From Bradyrhizobium sacchari (GTDB lineage: Bacteria; Pseudomonadota; Alphaproteobacteria; Rhizobiales; Xanthobacteraceae): a DNA stretch of 64,000 nt. The stretch lies in the NCBI RefSeq assembly GCF_002068095.1, contig NZ_LWIG01000014.1, positions 420,200 through 484,199 on the forward strand. The letters run 5' to 3'. The notes below the pieces were generated by a model, which was not told the origin of the DNA, did not search any database, and saw nothing but the letters and a program-made list of their open reading frames with translations. Position 1 is the first letter of the stretch. Each line of letters begins with the position of its first letter. Shown piece by piece: positions 35,628 to 48,201 of the stretch. The position numbers and the translations under genes are program-made.

Positions 35628-35657
35628 GGCTTTAAGCCCTCAAATTCCCGTGCTGGA

Positions 35658-36383
<726 letters not shown>

Positions 36384-36400
36384 CGTGTTCTCCTGCGCCC

Positions 36401-36787
36401 TTAAGCCGCTGCTTCGGCTTCGACCTGACGAACGATGATCGTCAGCTGCGAAAATGGTTTGTAGACACGGCCCGAACGGCCACGGCCGCGCGCGGCGAAA
36501 CGCTTCATGACGAGGCCATTGCCGACGAACGCCTGCGCCACGACGAGATCGTCGACGTCGAGGTCGTGGTTGTTCTCGGCGTTGGCGATCGCCGATTCCA
36601 GGCACTTCTTCACGTCGACCGCGATCCGCTTGCGCGAGAACTGCAGGTCGGCGAGCGCGGCAGACGCCTTCCGGCCGCGAATGAGCTGGGCGACCAGGTT
36701 GAGCTTCTGCGGGCTCACCCGCAGCATCCGGGCGACCGCCTTGGCCTCGTTCTCGGCGAGGCTCCGTTCGCGCTTAGGTTTGCTCAT
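36401..36787 (-). CDS. rplV: 50S ribosomal protein L22
   Basis: L22 lines the exit tunnel with a long beta hairpin. The 128 residues include [40 protein letters not shown] and the hairpin with [20 protein letters not shown]. The MLS-type hairpin appears intact. It follows rpsS after ten bases. Confidence 0.97.
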   Translation of the reverse strand: MSKPKRERSLAENEAKAVARMLRVSPQKLNLVAQLIRGRKASAALADLQFSRKRIAVDVKKCLESAIANAENNHDLDVDDLVVAQAFVGNGLVMKRFAARGRGRSGRVYKPFSQLTIIVRQVEAEAAA

Positions 36788-36797
36788 CGTTTAATCC

Positions 36798-37076
36798 TCA
36801 AGCCTTCTTGGCTTTCTTGTCGCCGGAGTGGCCATGGAAGGTCCGGGTCGGCGAGAACTCGCCGAACTTGTGACCGACCATTTCCTCGTTGACCGCCACC
36901 GGCACGTGCTTCTGACCGTTGTAGACGCCGAAGGTCAGACCGACGAACTGCGGCAGGATCGTCGAGCGACGGCTCCAGATCTTGATGACGTCGTGACGGC
37001 CGGACGCGCGCGCGGCATCTGCCTTCTTGAGCAGAGAACCCTCGACGAACGGGCCTTTCCAGACTGAACGAACCAT
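36798..37076 (-). CDS. rpsS: 30S ribosomal protein S19
   Basis: S19 binds the small-subunit head with S13. The 92-residue product has [40 protein letters not shown] and the end motif [20 protein letters not shown]. It lies 12 bases after rplB. Confidence 0.97.
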   Translation of the reverse strand: MVRSVWKGPFVEGSLLKKADAARASGRHDVIKIWSRRSTILPQFVGLTFGVYNGQKHVPVAVNEEMVGHKFGEFSPTRTFHGHSGDKKAKKA

Positions 37077-37088
37077 GTCCGGCGTTCC

Positions 37089-37922
37089 TTACTTCTTCCG
37101 CTTGTGGCGGCTTAGGAGAATGAATTTGTTGGTCGACTTGTTGGTACGGGTCTTCTTGCCCTTGGTCGGCTTGCCCCACGGGGTGACCGGGTGGCGACCG
37201 CCCGAGGTACGACCTTCACCACCGCCGTGCGGATGGTCGATCGGGTTCATGGCGACACCGCGGTTGTGCGGGCGACGGCCCATCCAACGCTTGCGACCGG
37301 CCTTGCCGATCGAGGTGTTCATGTGATCCGGGTTCGACACCGCGCCGATCGTGCCGCGGCAACGGCCGTGCACTAGGCGCTGCTCGCCCGAGTTCAGGCG
37401 GATGATGACGTAGTCCTGGTCGCGGCCGACGAGCTGGGCGTAGGTGCCGGCGGAACGGGCGAGCTGACCGCCCTTCCCGATCTTGACCTCGATGTTGTGG
37501 ATGATCGTGCCGACAGGCATGTTGCCGAGCGGCATGACGTTGCCCGGCTTCACGTCGACGTAGTTGCCGGCGATGATGGTGTCACCCACGGCCAGGCGCT
37601 GCGGCGCCAGGATGTAGGCCTGCTCACCGTCCTGATACTTGATCAGCGCGATGAAGCCGGTGCGGTTCGGATCGTATTCCAGCCGCTCGACGGTCGCGGG
37701 CACGTCGACTTTCTCGCGCTTGAAGTCGACGGTACGCAGCGTCTGCTTGTGACCACCGCCGCGGAAGCGCACGGTGATGCGGCCGGTGTTGTTGCGGCCG
37801 CCCGAGGACTTCTTGCCCTCGGTGAGCGCCTTCAGCGGCTTGCCCTTGTAGAGGGCCGAACGATCGACCATCACCAGCTGGCGCTGGCCCGGCGTCGTGG
37901 GATTGAATGTCTTCAGTGCCAT
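37089..37922 (-). CDS. rplB: 50S ribosomal protein L2
   Basis: L2 is needed for subunit joining and peptidyl transfer. The 277 residues start [20 protein letters not shown], carry [20 protein letters not shown] and end with the conserved [18 protein letters not shown], which holds the histidine near the catalytic centre, and a Lys-rich tail. It starts 12 bases after rplW. Confidence 0.98.
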   Translation of the reverse strand: MALKTFNPTTPGQRQLVMVDRSALYKGKPLKALTEGKKSSGGRNNTGRITVRFRGGGHKQTLRTVDFKREKVDVPATVERLEYDPNRTGFIALIKYQDGEQAYILAPQRLAVGDTIIAGNYVDVKPGNVMPLGNMPVGTIIHNIEVKIGKGGQLARSAGTYAQLVGRDQDYVIIRLNSGEQRLVHGRCRGTIGAVSNPDHMNTSIGKAGRKRWMGRRPHNRGVAMNPIDHPHGGGEGRTSGGRHPVTPWGKPTKGKKTRTNKSTNKFILLSRHKRKK

Positions 37923-37934
37923 CGTCGTACGACC

Positions 37935-38237
37935 TTACAGACCGGTGGTGACGTCGATCCGGTGGCCCTCTTCGAGGGTCACGATCGCGCGCTTGGTGTT
38001 CGACTGCGAACCGAGATTGCCGCGGAAGGCCTTGACCTTGCCCTTGCGGACCAGCGTGTTGACGCTCTTGACCTTGACGTCGAACAGCTTCTCGATCGCT
38101 TCCTTGATCTGCGGCTTGGTCGCCTTGGCGGCCACCTTGAACAGCACCTTGTTGTGCTCCGAGGCGATCGTCGCCTTTTCGGTCACGACCGGCGACAGGA
38201 TCACGTCGTAGTGGCGAGGCTCGATGTTCTTCGTCAT
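37935..38237 (-). CDS. rplW: 50S ribosomal protein L23
   Basis: L23 is at the tunnel exit and docks trigger factor and SRP. The 100 residues include [40 protein letters not shown] and [20 protein letters not shown]. Its start overlaps the rplD stop by four bases. Confidence 0.97.
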   Translation of the reverse strand: MTKNIEPRHYDVILSPVVTEKATIASEHNKVLFKVAAKATKPQIKEAIEKLFDVKVKSVNTLVRKGKVKAFRGNLGSQSNTKRAIVTLEEGHRIDVTTGL

Positions 38238-38854
38238 TTGAAGCGCGCCTCCAGCGCATCGATGGCGGCCTTGGTCAGAACGAGCTTCTGACGGCGCAGG
38301 ATGTCATAGACGTTGATGCCCTGGATCGGCAGCACGTCCATGTTCGGGATGTTGCGGGCCGCAGCGGCGAAGCCGTTGTTGAGCTCGGCACCGTCGATGA
38401 TCAGCGCGTTAGTGAGGCCGAGGCCCGAGAAGTGCCCGAGCAGCGCCTTGGTCTTGGCGGCCTCCAGCGCGGCCTTCTCGATCACGACGAGATCGCCGTC
38501 CTTGGCCTTGGCCGAGAGCGCATGCTTGAGGGCGAGCGCGCGGACCTTCTTCGGCAGGTCGGTGGCGTGCGAACGCACCACCGGACCAAAGGCACGGCCA
38601 CCGCCACGGAACTGCGGCACGCGAGCCGAGCCGTGACGCGCACCGCCGGTGCCCTTTTGCTTGTACATCTTCTTGCCGGTGCGCCAGATCTCGGCGCGGC
38701 CCTTGGCCTTGTGTGTGCCGGCCTGGCGCTTGTTGAGCTGCCACTGCACGCAGCGCGCGATGATGTCTTCGCGCGGCTCGAGGCCGAAAATGGCGTCGGA
38801 GAGCTGGACCGAGCCGGCTTCCTTACCTTCGAGGGTGGTGACCTTCAGTTCCAT
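38234..38854 (-). CDS. rplD: 50S ribosomal protein L4
   Basis: L4 reaches the exit tunnel and in many bacteria represses the S10 operon. From ATG 38854 the product is 206 residues: [18 protein letters not shown], the tunnel loop [20 protein letters not shown], and NPNMDV-like late region [19 protein letters not shown]. It starts one base after the rplC stop and ends inside rplW. The upstream frame to 38962 overlaps rplC and is rejected. Confidence 0.97.
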   Translation of the reverse strand: MELKVTTLEGKEAGSVQLSDAIFGLEPREDIIARCVQWQLNKRQAGTHKAKGRAEIWRTGKKMYKQKGTGGARHGSARVPQFRGGGRAFGPVVRSHATDLPKKVRALALKHALSAKAKDGDLVVIEKAALEAAKTKALLGHFSGLGLTNALIIDGAELNNGFAAAARNIPNMDVLPIQGINVYDILRRQKLVLTKAAIDALEARFK

Positions 38855-38855
38855 C

Positions 38856-39569
38856 TCACGCCTCCTGCGCAGCCGGAGCGGCTTCCGCGTCGCCAGCAAC
38901 CTTGAACTTGCCGGGCTTCGGAGCTTCCTTCGGCAGCGGCTTCTTGACGGCGTCGCGCACACGGATCCAGCCGCCCTTGGAGCCGGGAACGGCGCCTTCG
39001 ACGAGGATCAGGCCGCGCTCGACATCGGTCTGGACGACGCGAAGGTTGAGCGTGGTGATGCGATCGACACCCATATGGCCGGGCATCTTCTTGTTCTTCC
39101 AGGTCTTGCCGGGGTCCTGACGACCACCGGTCGAACCGATCGAGCGGTGCGAGATCGACACACCGTGCGTGGCGCGCAGACCGCCGAAGTTCCAGCGCTT
39201 CATACCGCCCGCGAAGCCCTTACCGACCGAGGTGCCGGTGACGTCGACGAACTGGCCGACGACGAAGTGATCGGCCTGGATCTCGGCACCGACCGGGATC
39301 ATGGCGTCCGCGGTGACGCGGAACTCCTCGACCCGGCGCTTCGGCTCGACCTTGGCAACCGCGAACTGGCCGCGCTCGGCCTTGGGCATGTAAACGGTCT
39401 TGCGGCTGCCAGAACCGAGCTGGAGCGCGACGTAACCGTTCTTCTCTTCGGTGCGGTGGCCTACGACCTGGCAATTGCCGAGCTTCAGCACGGTCACGGG
39501 GATATGTTCGCCGGCCTCCGTGAAGACCCGCGTCATCCCGACCTTTTGTGCGATCACTCCGGAGCGCAT
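38856..39569 (-). CDS. rplC: 50S ribosomal protein L3
   Basis: L3 starts large-subunit assembly and reaches the peptidyl transferase centre. The 237 residues start [20 protein letters not shown], with the inner loop [20 protein letters not shown] and [20 protein letters not shown]. The C-terminal extension is Ala/Pro/Glu-rich. It lies 51 bases behind rpsJ. Confidence 0.97.
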   Translation of the reverse strand: MRSGVIAQKVGMTRVFTEAGEHIPVTVLKLGNCQVVGHRTEEKNGYVALQLGSGSRKTVYMPKAERGQFAVAKVEPKRRVEEFRVTADAMIPVGAEIQADHFVVGQFVDVTGTSVGKGFAGGMKRWNFGGLRATHGVSISHRSIGSTGGRQDPGKTWKNKKMPGHMGVDRITTLNLRVVQTDVERGLILVEGAVPGSKGGWIRVRDAVKKPLPKEAPKPGKFKVAGDAEAAPAAQEA

Positions 39570-39620
39570 CGGCTTGCTTCCTGTTCTCTTTGTCCGCTTT
39601 CGCGAACGGGATCCAAAATC

Positions 39621-39929
39621 TTAGAGCTTGATCTCGACGTCGACACCGGCAGCCAGATCGAGCTTCATCAAAGCATCGACGGTCTGCGGGGTCGGATCGA
39701 CGATGTCGAGCAGGCGCTTGTGGGTGCGCATCTCGAACTGTTCGCGGCTCTTCTTGTCGACGTGGGGCGAACGGTTGACGGTGAACTTCTCGATGCGGGT
39801 GGGCAGCGGAATGGGTCCGCGGACCTGCGCGCCGGTGCGCTTCGCCGTGTTCACGATCTCACGGGTCGACGTATCGAGGATACGATGGTCGAACGCCTTG
39901 AGACGGATACGAATGTTTTGGCCGTTCAT
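39621..39929 (-). CDS. rpsJ: 30S ribosomal protein S10 (NusE)
   Basis: Besides its place in the small-subunit head, S10 binds NusB and NusG in transcription antitermination and coupling. The 102 residues include [40 protein letters not shown] and [20 protein letters not shown]. It leads the S10 group and is 81 bases behind tuf, a gap that contains a strong hairpin. Confidence 0.98.
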
Positions 39930-39961
39930 TGCCGTGGTCTCTCTTCAGTGGGTGGCGAATA

Positions 39962-39993
39962 GCGAATAGCGAATGTCACCATTCGCTACTCGC
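39962..39993 (-). other. strong stem-loop between tuf and rpsJ
   Basis: GCGAATAGCGAATG (962-975) pairs with CATTCGCTACTCGC (980-993) with one mismatch around the loop TCAC. The left arm adjoins another copy of GCGAATA. On the minus-strand transcript it lies 17 bases after the tuf stop and 33 before the rpsJ start. No T-run follows, so it may be a processing or attenuation point between the str and S10 parts. Confidence 0.55.
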
Positions 39994-40010
39994 CGTCCCT
40001 TTTCTCGTAA

Positions 40011-41201
<1,191 letters not shown>

Positions 41202-41241
41202 TTGACTCTCCGTTCAATCGTCAGCTTTCAACCGACGACAA

Positions 41242-43314
<2,073 letters not shown>

Positions 43315-43347
43315 GGGGTGTTCCTTGCGAGTCCGTTTGTTTCGCCG

Positions 43348-43833
<486 letters not shown>

Positions 43834-44205
43834 TTACTTCGGACGCTTGGCGCCGTACTTCGAACGACGCTGCTTACGGTTCTTGACGCCCTGGGTATCC
43901 AGAACGCCGCGGAGGATGTGGTAGCGCACGCCGGGCAAGTCCTTGACGCGGCCGCCGCGGATCATGACCACCGAGTGCTCCTGGAGGTTATGACCCTCGC
44001 CGGGGATGTAGCCGATCACCTCGAAGCCGTTGGTCAGGCGCACCTTGGCGACCTTACGAAGCGCCGAGTTCGGCTTCTTCGGGGTCGTGGTGTAGACGCG
44101 GGTGCAAACACCACGCTTCTGAGGCGACTGCTGCAGCGCCGGCACCTTCTTGCGCGACTTCTGCACTTCCCGCGGTTGAGCGATCAGCTGGTTGATCGTC
44201 GGCAT
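43834..44205 (-). CDS. rpsL: 30S ribosomal protein S12
   Basis: S12 controls decoding at the A site. The 123-residue product from ATG 44205 starts [20 protein letters not shown]. Lys43 in TTTPKKPN and Lys88 in GGRVKDLPG are both the streptomycin-sensitive form. The upstream frame to 44295 is not conserved. It leads the str group, with a noncoding region of 669 bases upstream. Confidence 0.98.
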   Translation of the reverse strand: MPTINQLIAQPREVQKSRKKVPALQQSPQKRGVCTRVYTTTPKKPNSALRKVAKVRLTNGFEVIGYIPGEGHNLQEHSVVMIRGGRVKDLPGVRYHILRGVLDTQGVKNRKQRRSKYGAKRPK

Positions 44206-44638
44206 CCTGGCCTTACCCTTTGTTATCGCGGCTCCTTGCGGATCCGCTGTCTTACCGCGGCCCGTTGCCGGGACCGCAAATTCTGTTCGGGCCACCCGCC
44301 CAACGAGGCCGCCTCAAGCGGAACAATCCGCACAAAGCGAAATTGCGCCAACCGCTCCATCACCGAGCGGAAAGCGTTACGACGCCACAGAGGACCGCAG
44401 TTTTCAGGCCAATCAGCGTTAAGCTGCGGCCCGCGCACCGAGGTCATGCATCCGAATTCGATCTCAAGAGAAAAATCTCAAGAGAACTAGAATCGCACTG
44501 GCATTGCCTAGCTATGATCGACAGCGTCTGAGCGGCATTCGTCGAGGTTGGTGCCTGCCGGACGATCCAAAAGGGATCGGGCAGGTAGTCCGTACCGACG
44601 TTGGCGATGCTCACCGCCTGTCGTTAAGTGAGGCGCTT

Positions 44639-44666
44639 TCTATAAGTGAGAATCGGTCAAGTCAAG
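44639..44666 (-). promoter_or_regulatory. candidate promoter of the str operon
   Basis: On the minus strand CTTGAC (44661-44666) and TATAGA (44639-44644) are separated by 16 bases. The -35 is a perfect match to the alphaproteobacterial housekeeping pattern. The leader to rpsL would be about 430 bases, which is long, so another start nearer the gene may exist. Confidence 0.5.
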
Positions 44667-44780
44667 GTGAAACGACAGTCACAAAACGCTTCTCGCGCCT
44701 GCCGAAATCGACGTTTGCCGCCCTCCCCACGCCAACCCCATATGGGAACTCCGAGCCTGTTCCGCTACCTCAACACACTA

Positions 44781-44809
44781 TTTACATCCGGGTAAAATAT
44801 ACTTTTATA
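44781..44809 (+). promoter_or_regulatory. candidate promoter of the FAD oxidoreductase gene
   Basis: TTTACA (44781-44786) and TTTATA (44804-44809) are 17 bases apart in an AT-rich block that is unusual for this genome. The leader to ATG 44875 would be about 60 bases. Confidence 0.45.
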
Positions 44810-44874
44810 ACCCTTGCTAAGGCTTTTTTTCCTGTTGAGGCGTCAATCTGCCGCCTTCGGCAGAGATTTGCGCC

Positions 44875-46125
44875 ATGCGGTACACCGACATTGCCATTAT
44901 CGGCGGAGGATTGTCCGGCTCGACTGCTGCCGCGATGCTCGGCCGCGCCGGCATTTCGGCGGTGCTGATCGATCCGCATGAGAGCTATCCGGCGGACTTT
45001 CGAGTCGAAAAACTCAGCGGCGAGGTACAGGTCGAGCGATTCCTGAAGACCGGAATCGCAGAATCGGTGCTGCGGCGCGCGACCTATTCCGGCGAGAACT
45101 GGATCGCCAGATTCGGCCGCCTGCTCGATAAGGCGCCGAGCCGGCAGTTCAACATCCTCTATGATTCCCTGGTCAACGCCATCCGCGACGAGATTCCTGC
45201 GAGCGTCGAGCGCATCTATGCCAAGGCTATCGCGGTCGAGACCAGCCCGGAGCGGCAGAGGCTCACGCTATCCAATGATGAGACCATCTCGGCGCGCCTG
45301 GTCGTGCTCGCCAACGGCCTCAATGTCGGCCTGCGCCACCAGCTCGGCATTGCGCGAAAAATCGTCAGCGCCTGCCATTCGATGTCGATCGGATTCGACG
45401 TGTTGCCGGCCGGGCGGAATGCGTTCGACTTCCCGGCCCTCACCTACTTTTCGGAGCGGCCGGGCGACCGCATCCCCTACATCACACTGTTTCCGATCGG
45501 CACGCGGATGCGGGCAAATCTGTTCGTCTACCGCGGATTCGACGATCCCTGGCTGCGCGAGCTGCGCCGCGTCCCGGCCGAGACGCTGCATGCCGCCCTA
45601 CCCCGGCTCAAGCGCATCACCGGCCCCTTCGACATTCCCGGCGAAGTGAAGATTCGCCCAGTCGATCTCTATGTGAACGATGCGGGCAGCCAGCCGGGCC
45701 TCGTGCTGGTCGGCGATGCCTTCTCGACCTCCTGCCCGGCGGCCGGCACCGGCTGCGACAAGGTCTTCACGGACGTCGAGCGGCTCTGCAACGTCTACAT
45801 CCCGCGATGGCTGGCCTCCGACGGGATGCATGCCGCCAAGGTCGCCGCGTTCTACGCCGATCCGGTCAAGCGGGCCTGCGACAAATGGTCGGCGGCGAAG
45901 GCGTTCGACTTCCGCTCAGTCTCGACTGCCACAAGCCCCTACTGGACGGCGCAGCGCTGGGCCCGCTTCATCGCCTGGTCGGTTCAGGGACTGTTGCGCC
46001 CGCTCGGAGGCGCCTTCGATCTGGAGCCGAACTTTCTCGGTCACTCCTCCTCGTCGTCCTCGTCCTCATCATCCTCGAGGTCGTCTTCATCCTCGTCGTC
46101 ATCTTCGCTGTCGTCGTCGGCCTGA
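44875..46125 (+). CDS. FAD-dependent oxidoreductase (monooxygenase / geranylgeranyl-reductase-like) ending in a poly-Ser stretch
   Basis: The 416-residue product has the FAD dinucleotide site IAIIGGGLSGSTAAAMLGRA at the N-terminus and a second FAD motif LVLVGDAFSTSCPAAGTGCD near residue 280, as in flavoprotein monooxygenases and reductases of the PHBH fold. It should be cytosolic and act on a small organic substrate. The last 26 residues are almost all Ser, because the frame runs 85 bases into the acidic-repeat end of the convergent ABC gene, read in a shifted register on the other strand. Whether the stop at 46125 is the native end is unclear. It belongs to the cassette inserted between rpoC and rpsL. 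Confidence 0.8.
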   Translation: MRYTDIAIIGGGLSGSTAAAMLGRAGISAVLIDPHESYPADFRVEKLSGEVQVERFLKTGIAESVLRRATYSGENWIARFGRLLDKAPSRQFNILYDSLVNAIRDEIPASVERIYAKAIAVETSPERQRLTLSNDETISARLVVLANGLNVGLRHQLGIARKIVSACHSMSIGFDVLPAGRNAFDFPALTYFSERPGDRIPYITLFPIGTRMRANLFVYRGFDDPWLRELRRVPAETLHAALPRLKRITGPFDIPGEVKIRPVDLYVNDAGSQPGLVLVGDAFSTSCPAAGTGCDKVFTDVERLCNVYIPRWLASDGMHAAKVAAFYADPVKRACDKWSAAKAFDFRSVSTATSPYWTAQRWARFIAWSVQGLLRPLGGAFDLEPNFLGHSSSSSSSSSSSRSSSSSSSSSLSSSA

Positions 46126-48068
46126 GCCACAGCGCCGTGCGGCTGGTGGATCTGATCGTTCCACAGCTTGCGGTAGGTGCCGTTCTTGGCGAGCAGCTCG
46201 GCGTGCGAGCCGCGCTCGATCGCCCTGCCGCCTGAAATCACGATGATCTCGTCCATCTCGACCACCGAAGTCAGGCGGTGGGTCGACCAGATCATTGTAC
46301 GGCCTTTGGCGACCTTCAGCAGCGTACGGTTGATCGCAGCTTCCGTGGTCTGGTCGAGCGCCGACGTCGCCTCATCCAGCAGCAGCACCGACGGATTGCG
46401 GATGATCGCGCGCGCGATCGCGATGCGCTGGCGCTGACCGCCCGAGAGCGTATCGCCGCGTTCGCCGACCGGCGTGTCGTAGCGCTGCGGCAGGCTCATG
46501 ATGTAGCGGTGGATCTCGGCCTTCTTGGCGGCGTCTTCCACCTCCGCGTCGGTCGCGCCCTCCTTGCCGAGCCGGATGTTCTCGCGGATCGACATGTTGA
46601 ACAGCATGTTCTCCTGGAACACGACGGCCATGCTCCGGCGCAGCGAGTCCAGCGTCACCTTGCGGACATCGACGCCGTCGATGGTGACACGTCCCTCGTC
46701 GGGCACGTACAGCCGCAAGATCAGATTGAGCAGCGTGCTCTTGCCGGAGCCCGAGGGCCCGACGATGGCGATGCTCTTACCGGCGTTCAGCTTGAGGCTG
46801 AGATTGTCCAGCACCGGAGCCTGGCTGCCCCCGTACTGGAACGTCACGCGGTCGAAGGTGATGTCGTGGGTGATGCGCGGCAGGTCGGGCGCGCCGGGGC
46901 GGTCGGCGCCGCGGGTCGGCTCGTCGAGTAGTTCCTGGATGTGCCGGATCGCCGCGGCCGAGGAGATCGACACCGGAATGAAATGCATCACATGGGCGAT
47001 GTTGTAGGAGACCTCCCAGAACGCGCTCTCGAAGGTGACGAACGTGCCGATGGTGATCTGGCCCTTGGTCGCCAGATACGCGCCGATCGCGAGAACCACG
47101 AGGTGCAGCAACAGGACCGAGATGGTGACCGTCCGTTCCACCATGGTCGACAGGAACGCGGCCGAGGCGATCCTGTTGCGCGTCTCGTCATTGCGGAAGG
47201 AGAAGAAGCCGAACATCCTGCGTTGCAGGCTGAACGCCTTGATCACGGCCTGGGCGCCGATGTTCTCCTGCACCATGCCGAGCAGCGCGGCTTCGTTCTG
47301 CTTCTGCTCGTAATTGGCCTGCACCGCCTTCGGGGTGAGGATGCGCGGGCCGATCAGCGTGATCGGGAACACCAGCAGCGCGACCACCGCGAGCTGCCAG
47401 TTCAGGAACACCATCAGGATGATGCCGGCGACCAATTCCAGGAATGGCAGCGCGGCGCTGTTGGCGAAGGACTTCACCGAGCCTTCGAAGGCCGAGAGGT
47501 CGACCGAGAAACGCGACAGGATCTCGCCGCGCTTGGTGCGGCCGAAATAGGCCGCCGGCAGGTCCTGGACATGCTCAAACAGACGCTTGCGCACGTCGGA
47601 GATGATGCAGGCCGCCAGCCGCGCGTCCCAGCGCTCGTACCAGACCGCGACGATCGAGGTGAAGATGCCGGCGGCCGCGAGCACGCCGAGGATCTTGTAC
47701 AGCGCCTGGAAATCCTCCTCGCCGAGCGCGTCGTCGATCAGGTACTTCAGGCTGAGCGGCATGATGACGTTGAACAGCGTCTCGACGACGACGCCGAAGG
47801 CCACGAACGACAGCATCCGCTTGTAGTTGGTCAGATAGGGCTTGACGAAACCCAGGATGGTCGCGAGCGCGCCGGCAGCCTCGCGCGCGGTAAAGACGAC
47901 GAGGTCCTCGTCCTCATCGTCGTCGTCGAGCTCGTCATCCGCCTCGTCTTCGTCGTCCTCGTCGTCTTCGAGGTCGGGCTTGGCGGCGGAGGCGAGCTTG
48001 TCGTCGAGCTCGGCCGCCTCTTCAGCGGCGAGCTTCTGTTTGTCGGGCAAAAAAGGCTTGGACGCCAT
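46041..48068 (-). CDS. ABC exporter (fused membrane and ATPase domains) with acidic ends
   Basis: The 675 residues combine a six-helix exporter membrane domain (about 75-370) and an ATPase: Walker A GPSGSGKST (437-445), signature LSGGQ (541-545), Walker B LLLDEATSALD and His597 in STHR. As a half-transporter it should work as a dimer in the inner membrane and export a lipid, peptide or small molecule. Both ends are extremely acidic: residues 31-55 and the last 25 consist almost only of Asp and Glu. The gene follows the flavoprotein-methyltransferase gene on the same strand after 133 bases and overlaps the convergent FAD gene. The substrate is unknown. Confidence 0.93.
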   Translation of the reverse strand: MASKPFLPDKQKLAAEEAAELDDKLASAAKPDLEDDEDDEDEADDELDDDDEDEDLVVFTAREAAGALATILGFVKPYLTNYKRMLSFVAFGVVVETLFNVIMPLSLKYLIDDALGEEDFQALYKILGVLAAAGIFTSIVAVWYERWDARLAACIISDVRKRLFEHVQDLPAAYFGRTKRGEILSRFSVDLSAFEGSVKSFANSAALPFLELVAGIILMVFLNWQLAVVALLVFPITLIGPRILTPKAVQANYEQKQNEAALLGMVQENIGAQAVIKAFSLQRRMFGFFSFRNDETRNRIASAAFLSTMVERTVTISVLLLHLVVLAIGAYLATKGQITIGTFVTFESAFWEVSYNIAHVMHFIPVSISSAAAIRHIQELLDEPTRGADRPGAPDLPRITHDITFDRVTFQYGGSQAPVLDNLSLKLNAGKSIAIVGPSGSGKSTLLNLILRLYVPDEGRVTIDGVDVRKVTLDSLRRSMAVVFQENMLFNMSIRENIRLGKEGATDAEVEDAAKKAEIHRYIMSLPQRYDTPVGERGDTLSGGQRQRIAIARAIIRNPSVLLLDEATSALDQTTEAAINRTLLKVAKGRTMIWSTHRLTSVVEMDEIIVISGGRAIERGSHAELLAKNGTYRKLWNDQIHQPHGAVAQADDDSEDDDEDEDDLEDDEDEDDEEE

Positions 48069-48113
48069 GATACCAACCGATGCTGACGGCCGGCATGACC
48101 GCAGAGAAAGCAG

Positions 48114-48137
48114 GAGATAGCGGACAGCCGCTATCTC
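48114..48137. other. perfect palindrome upstream of the ABC exporter gene
   Basis: GAGATAGCGG and CCGCTATCTC form ten perfect pairs around the loop ACAG, 45 bases upstream of the exporter start. There is no T-run on the minus strand (CCTGCTTTCTC follows), so an operator or mRNA element is more likely than a terminator. A second dyad, GAATTCG / CGAATTC, lies at 48160-48186. Confidence 0.45.
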
Positions 48138-48201
48138 ACCGATTCTATGCGATCACGATGAATTCGGCAAAACAATTGGCGAATTCACCCGATCTTAAGG
48201 G

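Larger units (their letters stand above)
44206..44874. other. divergent intergenic region between rpsL and the FAD gene
   Basis: No convincing gene is seen in these 669 bases. They hold candidate promoters for both sides, listed separately. A perfect 12-base direct repeat ATCTCAAGAGAA at 44461-44472 and 44475-44486 has a central TCTC-AA-GAGA dyad in each copy. An AT-rich block lies at about 44771-44830, and a small hairpin (CTGCCG-CCTT-CGGCAG, 44848-44863) sits just before the FAD gene start. Confidence 0.6.

Noticed and set aside
43834..44205. Streptomycin-resistance change in S12, and rifampicin-resistance change in RpoB (around 57200-57400)
   Set aside because: Lys43 and Lys88 of S12 and the RpoB rifampicin region match the sensitive consensus.
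47842..48120. Plus-strand frame with a long Ser run opposite the exporter N-terminus
   Set aside because: It is the mirror of the acidic codon repeat in the ABC gene; it has no start context and no other protein-like part.
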